From Gemmobacter sp. (GTDB lineage Bacteria > Pseudomonadota > Alphaproteobacteria > Rhodobacterales > Rhodobacteraceae), in NCBI RefSeq assembly GCF_034676705.1, contig NZ_JAUCBS010000013.1:3291848-3355847 (forward strand): 64,000 nt of DNA, in the 5' to 3' direction. The first letter of the stretch is position 1. Each line of letters starts with the position of its first letter. The notes beneath the pieces were generated by a model. The model was given only the letters and a program-made list of their open reading frames with translations, was not told the origin of the DNA and made no database searches. Positions 1 to 8,247 of this stretch are shown here, in pieces. Both the position numbers and the translations under genes were made by a program.

Positions 1-81
1 TTCCTGGCGCGACAGGCGGCGCGGGATTGCTACGCCGAGGAAGTTCCGATGATGAAGCGGCGGAGGAAGCACACCTCCTGA
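1..81 (+). CDS. 3' end of an unidentified upstream gene (partial)
   Basis: An open frame runs from the window edge to a TGA at 79-81 and ends in a very basic tail (MMKRRRKHTS). The next gene, a serine recombinase, starts 19 bases later in the same direction, so the two probably form one transcript. Too little is visible to name the product. Confidence 0.4.
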   Translation, partial: FLARQAARDCYAEEVPMMKRRRKHTS

Positions 82-100
82 TGCCGATGGGAGAGGTGCA

Positions 101-1756
101 TTGAAGGTCGCCATCTACGCCCGCTATTCGTCGGACAACCAGCGCGAGGCGTCCATCGCCGACCAGTTTCGCATGTGCCGCCTACGGGCGGAGAAGGAAG
201 GCTGGACGGTGGTCGAGGAGTATTCCGATCACGCCATCTCCGGCTCCAGCATGATCCAGCGTCCCGGCATCCAGGCGGTGATCATGGATTCCGCGCGAGG
301 CCGGTTCGACATGATCCTGGCCGAGGCGCTCGACCGGATCAGCCGGGATCAAGAGGACATTGCCGGCATCTACAAGCGCATGCGCTATGCGGACGTGAAG
401 ATGTTCACCCTGTCCGAGGGCGAGATCAGCGAGTTGCATGTTGGCCTCAAGGGCACGATGAACGCCCTGTTCCTGAAAGATCTGGCCGACAAGACGCGCC
501 GCGGACAGCGCGGCCGCGTCGAGGCCGGCAAGTCGGGCGGCGGCAATTCCTACGGCTATGACGTGGTGAAGAAGTTCGATGCCAATGGTGAGCCCGTCCG
601 TGGCGACCGCACCATCAACGAGGCGCAGGCCGAGGTTGTGCGTCGCATCTTCCGCGACTACGCGGCCGGCAAGTCGGCCAAGACCATTGCCTTCGCCCTG
701 AACAGGGACCGTATCCCCGCGCCATCAGGCGGCGACTGGGGGTTCAGCACGATCAACGGCAACCCGAAGCGTGGCAACGGCTTCCTCAACAACGAGATGT
801 ATGTCGGCAAGATCGTCTGGAACCGCCAGCGCTTCGTCAAAGACCCCGATACCGGCAAGCGCCAGGCCCGCCCCAATCCCGAATCCGAATGGGTCATCCA
901 AGAGGCGCCGGAACTGCGCATCCTCGATGACGACCTCTGGAACGCGGTGAAGGCAAGGCAGGGCGAGAACCGGACCGAGCGGGACGAGAGCGGCATCGCC
1001 GACGTCCGCAAGATGAACTACCGACGCCGGCCGAAATATCTCTTCTCGGGCCTGACCAAATGCGCCTGCTGCGGCGGCGGCTATTCCGCGATCTCGGCGA
1101 CCCTGATCGGCTGCTCGACGGCACGGAACAAAGGCACCTGCGATAACCGAACCAACATCCGCCGCGACGAATTGGAGACGCGCGTGCTGAATGCGCTTCG
1201 CACCAAACTTGTCGATCCCGAACTGTTCGCCCGCTTCTGCGAGGTGTTCACGCAGGAGATGAACCGACTGCGGATGGAAGGCCGCGCGGGCATCGCAGGG
1301 GCCGAGGCGGAGATGGCGAAGATCGACCGCGAACTGGCCAAGCTGCTGACCGCCATCAAATCCGGCGGGCCGATCGAAGCCATCGTGGAGGACATGAAAC
1401 GGCTGGAAGGCCGGAAGGCCGAGCTGCGCTCCTTCCTGGCCGAGGCCGAGGAACCGCCTCCCCTGCTGCATCCCTCGATGGCGCTGCAATACCGCAAGCG
1501 GGTCCAGCAGCTCTACGAAGCCTTGCAGGACGAGGAGGAAGAGAAGCGGATCGAAGCGGCGGACATCCTGCGCTCGCTGGTGGACAAGATCGTGCTGACG
1601 CCGGTTGACGGCAAGGTGGAGATCGACGTTCAGGGCGATCTCGCTGGAATCCTTGAGATTTCCGCACAAACGAAAAACCCCGCCGGAGGGGCGGGGCAAT
1701 CGCAAGTAAAGATGGTTGCGGGGGCAGGATTTGAACCTGCGGCCTTCAGGTTATGA
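101..1756 (+). CDS. large serine recombinase (resolvase/integrase)
   Basis: Site-specific recombinase of the large serine family, 551 aa. The N-terminal resolvase domain (about residues 1-145) begins MKVAIYARYSSDNQ, with the nucleophilic serine at residue 10 or 11, and has the DRISRDQED region. A recombinase domain follows (about 150-270), then a zinc ribbon (CACCGGG near 325, second Cys pair near 340-347) and a coiled coil (about 385-470), the usual order for integrases of this class. The start is TTG with GAGAGG just upstream. The last 15 codons are read from the complement of the tRNA-fMet 3' half, and the TGA stop lies inside the att core. The enzyme therefore probably belongs to an element to the left that also uses tRNA-fMet, and its C-terminal tail is a by-product of the site. 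Confidence 0.9.
   Translation: MKVAIYARYSSDNQREASIADQFRMCRLRAEKEGWTVVEEYSDHAISGSSMIQRPGIQAVIMDSARGRFDMILAEALDRISRDQEDIAGIYKRMRYADVKMFTLSEGEISELHVGLKGTMNALFLKDLADKTRRGQRGRVEAGKSGGGNSYGYDVVKKFDANGEPVRGDRTINEAQAEVVRRIFRDYAAGKSAKTIAFALNRDRIPAPSGGDWGFSTINGNPKRGNGFLNNEMYVGKIVWNRQRFVKDPDTGKRQARPNPESEWVIQEAPELRILDDDLWNAVKARQGENRTERDESGIADVRKMNYRRRPKYLFSGLTKCACCGGGYSAISATLIGCSTARNKGTCDNRTNIRRDELETRVLNALRTKLVDPELFARFCEVFTQEMNRLRMEGRAGIAGAEAEMAKIDRELAKLLTAIKSGGPIEAIVEDMKRLEGRKAELRSFLAEAEEPPPLLHPSMALQYRKRVQQLYEALQDEEEEKRIEAADILRSLVDKIVLTPVDGKVEIDVQGDLAGILEISAQTKNPAGGAGQSQVKMVAGAGFEPAAFRL
1673..1696 (-). terminator. Rho-independent terminator downstream of tRNA-fMet remnant
   Basis: On the minus strand, CCCCGCC and GGCGGGG pair around a 5-nt loop and are followed by TTTTT. 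It lies 16 bases beyond the CCA end of the tRNA-fMet fragment, where the terminator of a tRNA gene is expected. The recombinase gene on the other strand reads through it. Confidence 0.65.
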
Positions 1757-1757
1757 G
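1713..1757 (-). repeat. left attachment site of prophage A: 3' half of tRNA-fMet
   Basis: These 45 bases are identical to 50101-50145. Read on the minus strand they are the 3' part of initiator tRNA-Met: anticodon CAT in the loop, the 3' strand of the anticodon stem, T arm (GGTTCAAATCC) and acceptor end with CCA. Homology to the tRNA stops at 1758, so the copy cannot form a tRNA. This is the usual outcome of integration into a tRNA 3' end. Confidence 0.85.
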
Positions 1758-1900
1758 GCGGGCCAAAAGGAGAACATCGGACCCATAGATTTCAACCACT
1801 TACACGCCAACCCATTGATCCTGCTTGATTACCTTGCCGCTCTCAACCGCAACCGGCGGATGCGGCTGTAGCCCAAACCGTGAACGAGGTCGGTCGACAG

Positions 1901-1918
1901 GTTGACCTATTGTTGACC
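1901..1918. repeat. arm-type repeat pair, left arm of prophage A
   Basis: GTTGACCTATTGTTGACC contains two direct copies of GTTGACC 11 bp apart. The identical 18-mer recurs at 50015-50032 near the other attachment site. Its place in both prophage arms suggests integrase arm-binding sites. The rest of 1758-1945 shows no gene. Confidence 0.5.
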
Positions 1919-1945
1919 CGAAATCTACGCCGTCGGCCAACATCC

Positions 1946-3010
1946 TCAAAACGCCAACCCCGCTGCACCGCCTCCGCAGGCCGGACACTTCCGCTGCCAG
2001 ATGTCTGATCCGTTCGCCCCATAGCGATGACCGCAGCTTCCGCAACGCAGGACGTAGACAACTTGGTTGTGGTCGTTGCCCGGCAGATCGGTTGCCTGCA
2101 AAACCTCCTGACCGTTCTTGTTCACGTAACCCGCCTTGGTCGTCTTGCCGCCACTACTTCCGCGTCCCACCTTCGCAGTAGGCTTGGCGGTCGGCTTGGC
2201 CTTTTTCGTTGGCGCCCAAGGGACTCCCAGTATCCAGCCCTCGACCTGTGCCACTGCCATTTCGGGCGGCGAGAGTTCGGGCGTCATCGCTTTCAGAAGT
2301 CTCCCGTCTGCAGCTGCGGTCGATAGCCAGGCCGCCACGCTGTAGGCATCGTGTTGATCCGGCGTGCGGTCCTCAACCGGATAGCTAGCGCTCCACAGCC
2401 GAGGATAGACCTCAAGGACCACTGACTTGCCCACCGGCGCATCCCAGCCGTCGAAGGGCCAGAAGTGGACCCGATCGCCCAGCGCCCGGCGGATAAACCG
2501 CAGCCAAGGGATTCCGGCGTGAGTGGACTTAGCCACGGAACCTTGCACATCGAAATGAAACACCGACTTCGCACCGAGCGATCGCTCTTCCGTCATGCGA
2601 CGCCAGCGGCGGCTGCCCTCGCGCGCCGCACCGTTACCGGCCGTACCAAAGCGCACGAAATCGACATAGGTGTGATCTGCATCCGTCGGCCAATGCCGCT
2701 GGAAATCATCGAGGAAGGCGGGCCAGTCCGGCAGCAACCCGTGGACCTCGAAATAGCGCAGCGGAAAAGAGAAGGCGTGATCGATGCCGACGACCGTCGG
2801 GATATCCTCGGCGAGTCGCTCGACCAGCCATTCCGCGATCCCGCGGCGCGTCCAGTATCGCTTCGGTGAGGGCGGCGGGGCAACCTCCCGAGGCACCTCG
2901 CCCATGTCGGCCATATAGACCCGCAACCCCTTCAAGCTCGCGCTGGCCGTTTCTGCGCCCGAGTAGTCGATGCCGATCGCCCGGGCGAAGTTTACAGTTT
3001 CACCCTTCAT
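1946..3010 (-). CDS. DUF429-like RNase H-fold protein with C-terminal zinc ribbon
   Basis: 354 aa from the ATG at 3010; a start 30 bases further upstream is open, but AGGTG lies just before 3010. The N-terminus (IGIDYSGAETA) and the acidic pair in VVGIDHAFSFP resemble the DUF429 family of predicted RNase H-like nucleases. About residues 255-285 are a Lys/Pro/Ala-rich linker, followed by a zinc ribbon (CGSCGH ... CPACGGG). It is the last gene of the minus-strand operon running from 11638 and starts 36 bases after the HNH gene ends. The substrate is unknown; family membership is inferred from the motifs and the zinc ribbon is seen directly. Confidence 0.55.
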   Translation of the reverse strand: MKGETVNFARAIGIDYSGAETASASLKGLRVYMADMGEVPREVAPPPSPKRYWTRRGIAEWLVERLAEDIPTVVGIDHAFSFPLRYFEVHGLLPDWPAFLDDFQRHWPTDADHTYVDFVRFGTAGNGAAREGSRRWRRMTEERSLGAKSVFHFDVQGSVAKSTHAGIPWLRFIRRALGDRVHFWPFDGWDAPVGKSVVLEVYPRLWSASYPVEDRTPDQHDAYSVAAWLSTAAADGRLLKAMTPELSPPEMAVAQVEGWILGVPWAPTKKAKPTAKPTAKVGRGSSGGKTTKAGYVNKNGQEVLQATDLPGNDHNQVVYVLRCGSCGHRYGANGSDIWQRKCPACGGGAAGLAF

Positions 3011-3046
3011 GAAGCACCTATTCAGAGCCCACTTATGCAAAAGGAG

Positions 3047-3967
3047 CTACCCATTGAACCGGTTCTCGTTATGCCATGTCAAAGCGCTGGCATCGGGGCG
3101 ATGCCCTGGGTTGTCGGGCATCTCGATGCTCTTTCCGTGAAGGGCATAGTAGTGAACGCCGTTGTCGAACTCTTCCTTGATCCGGCCGCTGACCTCGAAG
3201 CGAAGTTCAGGTGTGACGGTGACGTAGCCTGCATCAAACAGACTGTGGATATCTCTCCGCAGGAGGAGGCCATTGCGAGCCTCGTGCACGCCGCCGTCGG
3301 CATAGGGGCGAATATGTGCAGCCTCAAGCGCTGGCAGGGTCTTCTCCTGCGTTATTGCGCAACGTCGATGATAGATGTCCGTCACGAGGACCCTGAAGGT
3401 CCCTTGGCCCAACCTCGGCCGGACAAGATGAGGTTCGCCATATCGTGCCGGAGGGTCGGCGAGCCCCGGAACGGTTGCCTTGTTGCGAAGATCGTCAATC
3501 GCATTCCAAAGCGAAAGCCCTTCAGCTTCCCCGGTGTTGTATGTCTTGAATGAGACGATGTTTGGCGACCAGCTTGGCGGCACGGGTATCCAATCCGCCT
3601 CATCAAGAAAGAAAGGCTGAGTTAGAATCCGGCAGCCGATCGGAAAATCACTTCGATCGGCCGGATCGGCCTTTCTGTACTTGGCGATCCGGGCGCGCAT
3701 CTCCTGCGCCGACCGCGCCCCGTTTGCCTCACCAAAAGCAGCCCAGGCGAGCGAGCAGGGCAAATTGTTTGAGTATGCGAACACTCCCCCACCAACGATG
3801 AAGTTCCTTGGCGAATGCAGCTTGAACAAGAACATCTCGCCCGGCGTCAGGGCGCGAAAACTAGACGCCGAGGGAGCCCAAAAGTTCACCTCGGCCAAGT
3901 CCGGCTTCTGCCGAAGCATCTGGAACCAGTCCCAGTCAGTAACCGCAATGACGAGGTTGATGCCCAC
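3047..3967 (-). CDS. HNH endonuclease
   Basis: 306 aa from a GTG at 3967, four bases after the stop of the GIY-YIG gene; this start gives a natural N-terminus (VGINLVIAVTDWDWF). The C-terminal third carries an HNH core: LEAAHIRPYADGG, then NGLLLRRDIHSLFDAGYVTV, where the paired histidines and Asn are the metal-binding and catalytic set. The first ~190 residues are a separate domain I do not recognise. HNH proteins of this form are common as stand-alone restriction nucleases. Its position in a translationally tight operon with a methyltransferase and helicase suggests that it cuts DNA in the same system. Confidence 0.75.
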   Translation of the reverse strand: MGINLVIAVTDWDWFQMLRQKPDLAEVNFWAPSASSFRALTPGEMFLFKLHSPRNFIVGGGVFAYSNNLPCSLAWAAFGEANGARSAQEMRARIAKYRKADPADRSDFPIGCRILTQPFFLDEADWIPVPPSWSPNIVSFKTYNTGEAEGLSLWNAIDDLRNKATVPGLADPPARYGEPHLVRPRLGQGTFRVLVTDIYHRRCAITQEKTLPALEAAHIRPYADGGVHEARNGLLLRRDIHSLFDAGYVTVTPELRFEVSGRIKEEFDNGVHYYALHGKSIEMPDNPGHRPDASALTWHNENRFNG

Positions 3968-3971
3968 CAGT

Positions 3972-5195
3972 CTACGCTTTCCGTTCCTGTTCGCTTTGCT
4001 CCGCTGCCACCGGCCGTTCGACAAGCCTCGCTGCCTTGGGATCGTAGACAAAATTGACGATGGAGCGATCCCTAATTCGCTCGACAGCCTCATCGATCAC
4101 GAAGAGGGGGACCATAAACCACTCGCGCGGCACAACGGGTCTTCCGAAGCGATCTCGGATTTCCACATCGAAGCGAGCCGGTTCAAAGATGCGGTGGATC
4201 AGGTTCTCGAGCTTCGATCGGTTGATGTTGAAAAGCTCATAGGTCGCAACGACTTCTACATCGGCCATCAGAAAGGTCGGTTGAAGGCGTGCACCTGCGA
4301 TCCGCTGTTTCACACCCATGTTGGTGACGCCGATCTTGTGGACGAGATCACGGTGCTGCGCGACCGTAGGATGATCGGATTTGCTGCGCAGAACATAGAT
4401 TGTGCCGCTCGCCTCGTCTCCTTCCTCTGGCTGGTCAGCAAAAAGGGGCCCGGCCAAGGGCTCCGTGATCCTGCGACCAGCCTCATCCTTGTTGAGCGAG
4501 CGCTGCAGCGACCGCATCAGCATGTTGCTCTCGGTGCCATTGTCGAAGATCACCCGCAGACGGGCATCGGTGCGGCCCTGGGCGGTGATTTCAATCTCGC
4601 CCATCTCAGCCACGTAAGCCTTCTGTCCGCTGACGATGAAGAAGCGCCCAGGCTCGATTTCCGCCTTCATTTCAAACGGGCGGGTATGTCGAACGCCTTC
4701 GTCGAGATCCCGTTGAACTTGCTCAAACAGCGGCTTGAACTTGGCAAAGTCCTCGCAACGCGTGCGGTTGGCCACTTCTTCTGCCGCCTGTTTTTCCACA
4801 CTTGATCGGACGTGCCGAAGCTCCGTGATGTCGGGGCGCTCAGCCTCAACCCCAAGGGCAGCCAAGAGGGCATCGTCGTCTACTTCTTCTCCGTCTTCCT
4901 CCGGAGCAGCAAACTGGTCGCCCAGCAGGCCTTGTCGATCTAACCCAGCCAGGATCGAACGGCACTCGGGAAGAGTCCGAAGCCTGTCGAGTCGCACGGC
5001 GTATAAGCGCTCGAAGATATCGCGATCTTCGCCATGCTGAGGCGCCCGGCCGTGCTCGTCGACGAAACGCTGAATATCTTCGAAACCCGCGATGATCCGT
5101 TCTTCCTGCGGCGATCGGCTGCTCGCCTTCTTTGCCTCTACTTCAACGCCGAGCTCGGCAAGGAGGGCGTCGTCCTCGTCAGTGAAATCAGCCAT
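3972..5195 (-). CDS. GIY-YIG nuclease family protein (T5orf172/MUG113 type)
   Basis: 407 aa. The N-terminal 120 residues are acidic and carry two similar short segments (DDALLAELGVEVEA at about 8-21 and DDALLAALGVEAER at about 106-119). A central domain of unknown type follows. The C-terminal ~130 residues form a GIY-YIG domain of the T5orf172/MUG113 branch: GTIYVLRS, HKIGVTNM-GVKQRI, then the conserved ENLIHRIFEPAR helix and PREWF. The gene overlaps the helicase gene by 8 bases, so translation is coupled. It is probably a second DNA-cleaving component; the duplicated N-terminal motif may bind the helicase or another subunit (inference). Confidence 0.75.
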   Translation of the reverse strand: MADFTDEDDALLAELGVEVEAKKASSRSPQEERIIAGFEDIQRFVDEHGRAPQHGEDRDIFERLYAVRLDRLRTLPECRSILAGLDRQGLLGDQFAAPEEDGEEVDDDALLAALGVEAERPDITELRHVRSSVEKQAAEEVANRTRCEDFAKFKPLFEQVQRDLDEGVRHTRPFEMKAEIEPGRFFIVSGQKAYVAEMGEIEITAQGRTDARLRVIFDNGTESNMLMRSLQRSLNKDEAGRRITEPLAGPLFADQPEEGDEASGTIYVLRSKSDHPTVAQHRDLVHKIGVTNMGVKQRIAGARLQPTFLMADVEVVATYELFNINRSKLENLIHRIFEPARFDVEIRDRFGRPVVPREWFMVPLFVIDEAVERIRDRSIVNFVYDPKAARLVERPVAAEQSEQERKA

Positions 5196-7230
5196 TCGCG
5201 GCCTCGGCTTTCATACGCGCAAGAAATGCAACGCCCTCGGCCATCCGTCGCTCCCAGGCGTCCTGCGAGGTGATCGATGGCAGCCGCCCGCGCTCTTGCT
5301 TGAACTTCACGGCTCTGCGGGCAAGGTCGCGTGCTTCTTCTGGTGTCAACTTCACCTTCTTGGCCGCGATGACTGCGGCGACCTGCTTCAGGCTTTCCTC
5401 GCTCATCGTTTTTGCAAGGATCGAGTAGGCCTCACCAAATGGGTTGATCTGGTCGATCAGGTCGATGTCTAGATCGCGGACATTCATGAACTTCCTCACC
5501 CCATCGATCAGCGCCGTGTTTGCCGTTTTTTCTCCCTCATCGCCGCCGGTGGCCAGACGCTTTGCCTCTTGTGTCAGGTTCAGCGCCGCGATCGCATGTT
5601 GCCGGACGGCCTCTTGGTCGTGCTCGTCCAACTGGGGGTATTTCTCCTTCACGATCTTGCCCATCCGCGTCAGGGTCAGATCCTGCGGCACCAGCTCCTC
5701 CCGATCAAAGAGGCCCCGCTCCATTGTGGGCTTGTCTTGGACGAAGGCCGTGATCACCTCGTTCAAGTCCTGGCTGCAAATCCGCGCCGCTTCCTTGCTC
5801 TTCGGTTCCACCAGTCCCTTGATCTCGATCTGGAAGGTCCCCGTGTCTTCATTGAAGCCCACATTGCACTTCTTCGGATCATATCCGTCGTCGCCGTAGT
5901 CAAACCCGGGCTGGGCGGAACTGGCCTGCGTCTTGGGCTTGAATTCGAACTTCGGTGCCAGAACCTGTTCCATCAAAAGGCTTGCCGCGATCGCCTTCAG
6001 CGTGTCGTTGACTGCCTCGGTCACCAGCCCCTGCGAGGCGTCAGGTTCCGCGATCAAGTTGGTAAAGCGCGCATGGGTTTTGCCCGGCGCATCGCGGGTC
6101 GCGCGGCCGATGATCTGCACCACTTCGGTAAGACTGGCACGATAGCCGACCGTCAGAGCATGTTCGCACCAAATCCAGTCGAAGCCTTCCTTCGCCATGC
6201 CCAGCGCGACAATGATGTCCACATGGTCGCGATTCACTTTCTGGGCAGGGTCCTTCAGTGCCCCCGAGACCTTGTCGCGACGGGGTCCCTCGTCGTCCAC
6301 CAGATCGGCGATCCGCAGTACGCGGCCCTCGGGCGTCTTGACCAGCTGGAAGCCTGTTGCCTCGTCGACACCTTGCCATTCCCCAAGGGACTCGAGGATT
6401 TCCTCAACTTCCTTGTGCTTGTCCTTCGTGCTCTCGCGCGAATTCACGGAGGGGATGTGCAGGATCGTTTTTTCCCGCGCATCCAGCACCTTCAGGATGT
6501 CGTCAACATAGGGCCCGTTGTAGAAGAAATACCCGATGTCTAGCGCCTTCAGGTGCTCGTACCCGTTCAGCTGCTCGTAATAGGTATAGGTCACAGTCTC
6601 GAACTTGGTCTCGTCCTGCGGCATCAGCACCGCCTCGGCATCGCCGCGGAAGTAGCTGCCGGTCATGGCGACTACATGCACCCGATCCCGCGCGATAAAG
6701 GCGCCAAGATGCGCGCCCAGCTTGTTGTCGGGATTGGCGCTGACATGATGAAATTCGTCCACTGCGATCAACCGGTCATCGAATGCCTCGACACCGAACC
6801 GGTCCACCGCAAAGCGGAACGTCGCATGGGTGCAGACCAGCACCCGGTCCCCGCTTTCCAGGAATGCGCCGACCGAGTTCACCTTGCCACCATCGGTTCC
6901 AGGCGAGTTGCAAAGGTTCCACTTCGGCTCGACCTTCCAGTCCGCCCAGAAGCCGAACTTCGACAGCGGCTCGTCAGCAAAGCTGGAGCCGATCGACTTT
7001 TCCGGCACCACAATGATTGCCTGCTTCAGGCCCTGGTTGTGCAGCTTGTCCAGCGCGATGAACATCAGCGCCCGGCTCTTACCGGAGGCTGGCGGCGACT
7101 TGATCAGCAGATACTGCTCGCCCCGCTTCTCATAGGCGCGCTCCTGCATGACCCGCATGCCAAGTTCATTCGCGCGAGTGCTGGTGCCATTGCGAGCGTA
7201 GGTGACGGAGACGCTAGGTACATTCGTCAT
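5188..7230 (-). CDS. superfamily 2 DEAD/DEAH-type helicase, restriction-subunit-like
   Basis: 680 aa. The helicase core has Walker A (SPPASGKS, about 45-52), motif II as VDEFHH (about 157-162), motif III (MTGSYF) and motif VI (QIIGRATRDAPGK, about 377), the pattern of type III/type I restriction translocases and related defence helicases. About 200 residues after the core are of unknown fold, with a basic C-terminus. It starts three bases after the PLD gene ends and overlaps the GIY-YIG gene, so it lies in the middle of the operon. It is high-GC, unlike the PLD gene just upstream. Likely role: ATP-driven DNA translocation or remodelling that feeds the nucleases of the cluster. Confidence 0.8.
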   Translation of the reverse strand: MTNVPSVSVTYARNGTSTRANELGMRVMQERAYEKRGEQYLLIKSPPASGKSRALMFIALDKLHNQGLKQAIIVVPEKSIGSSFADEPLSKFGFWADWKVEPKWNLCNSPGTDGGKVNSVGAFLESGDRVLVCTHATFRFAVDRFGVEAFDDRLIAVDEFHHVSANPDNKLGAHLGAFIARDRVHVVAMTGSYFRGDAEAVLMPQDETKFETVTYTYYEQLNGYEHLKALDIGYFFYNGPYVDDILKVLDAREKTILHIPSVNSRESTKDKHKEVEEILESLGEWQGVDEATGFQLVKTPEGRVLRIADLVDDEGPRRDKVSGALKDPAQKVNRDHVDIIVALGMAKEGFDWIWCEHALTVGYRASLTEVVQIIGRATRDAPGKTHARFTNLIAEPDASQGLVTEAVNDTLKAIAASLLMEQVLAPKFEFKPKTQASSAQPGFDYGDDGYDPKKCNVGFNEDTGTFQIEIKGLVEPKSKEAARICSQDLNEVITAFVQDKPTMERGLFDREELVPQDLTLTRMGKIVKEKYPQLDEHDQEAVRQHAIAALNLTQEAKRLATGGDEGEKTANTALIDGVRKFMNVRDLDIDLIDQINPFGEAYSILAKTMSEESLKQVAAVIAAKKVKLTPEEARDLARRAVKFKQERGRLPSITSQDAWERRMAEGVAFLARMKAEAANG

Positions 7231-7233
7231 GGC

Positions 7234-8247
7234 TTAAACGTACTCACCGTAGCGCCTACCACCACCCATCGTATCGATGTTGACAAGACGGTGCCCGTAA
7301 ACTCGTTCAAACTCTCCATGCTCAATGGCCGACAATAGAAACCGGCTGCCTCTTCGCTCAAACATCAAGACCTTTCCATCATAAACTCCAAAGCCATGAT
7401 CTTCTGGCATCGGCAAAGTCAACTTTTCCATACCGTTATCGTTTTCTCTATAGTTCTTCCTTACGCTTGGCCCAACCGAGGTTTCAAATGCAATCTCACC
7501 AATGAGAGTCGTACCACCTTTTGTGCCGCTAAAACCAAAATATTTGCGAAATCCAGCTGGGGCAAAGATTTGGTTTCCCGGCTTTCCAGCTCCGCGGTTC
7601 TTTGTAACATATCCCGCTTCAATCCAAAAGCCTTTCGCCGATCCGCTCCCAAGGGTTGAACGTTGCGCATCCTTTGCGGCAACAAGGTTTGCGAGACTGT
7701 TTTCGTAGTCAACAATTATATCACCCAGAAGGCAGGAACTGCTCCAAAGCAACTCAAACCCAGACTTTACAGTCTTAATGTATTTACCAGTACTTGACTT
7801 CGTGAAATCTGTAACGGTTATGCCAGCCTCAACGCTACGCCGAAGTCCATTATAGGAAAAGTTTCCCGATCCCAGCACCATCGCCTGCGCACCTGATAAA
7901 GTGTTCTCCATCATTGCCACCTTCGGATGGAAATCTCGGCGCGGCACGAAGCCCGGGCTCTTTACCACGAATCGTCCATCATAAACTCTAACCTCTGAGT
8001 TCTTTCGACTTGCCACTTCTCTCAGCGCGCGTGGATCAGACCTGCCGTAGTCGATGCCGAAGAGCCATCGAGAAGGGGTGTTGATCCAGAAGTCGTCACC
8101 CATATTGAGTTCGAAAATTCGGAAGCCAGACTGGGTAGCATACGCATAGCAGCCAAAGAACGCATCAGGAGAGATGTCCCCATGCACTCTGCTGATTTCC
8201 GAAAGCGTCGAAATGCCTAAAGCATGGTCCTGAACAAATCCCTTCAT
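7234..8247 (-). CDS. phospholipase D-family (HKD) nuclease-like protein
   Basis: 337 aa with one clear PLD catalytic block at about residues 111-140: HPKVAMME followed by GSGNFSYNGL. The acidic position after HxK is Glu rather than the usual Asp, and only one HKD motif is obvious, so a homodimer would be needed for a full active site. It overlaps the methyltransferase gene by ATGA and is separated by three bases from the helicase gene. Base composition is distinctly AT-richer than in the helicase gene and matches the 3' half of the methyltransferase gene, as if the two moved together. PLD proteins act as nucleases in several restriction and DISARM-type systems. Confidence 0.7.
   Translation of the reverse strand: MKGFVQDHALGISTLSEISRVHGDISPDAFFGCYAYATQSGFRIFELNMGDDFWINTPSRWLFGIDYGRSDPRALREVASRKNSEVRVYDGRFVVKSPGFVPRRDFHPKVAMMENTLSGAQAMVLGSGNFSYNGLRRSVEAGITVTDFTKSSTGKYIKTVKSGFELLWSSSCLLGDIIVDYENSLANLVAAKDAQRSTLGSGSAKGFWIEAGYVTKNRGAGKPGNQIFAPAGFRKYFGFSGTKGGTTLIGEIAFETSVGPSVRKNYRENDNGMEKLTLPMPEDHGFGVYDGKVLMFERRGSRFLLSAIEHGEFERVYGHRLVNIDTMGGGRRYGEYV

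Noticed and set aside
725..1705. Long minus-strand open frame (326 codons) opposite the serine recombinase
   Set aside because: It is the shadow of a high-GC coding frame; the composition is His/Arg/Gln-rich without motifs and there is no ribosome site.
1..1757. Serine recombinase as the integrase of prophage A
   Set aside because: It lies outside the left att core, and prophage A has its own tyrosine integrase homologous to that of B.
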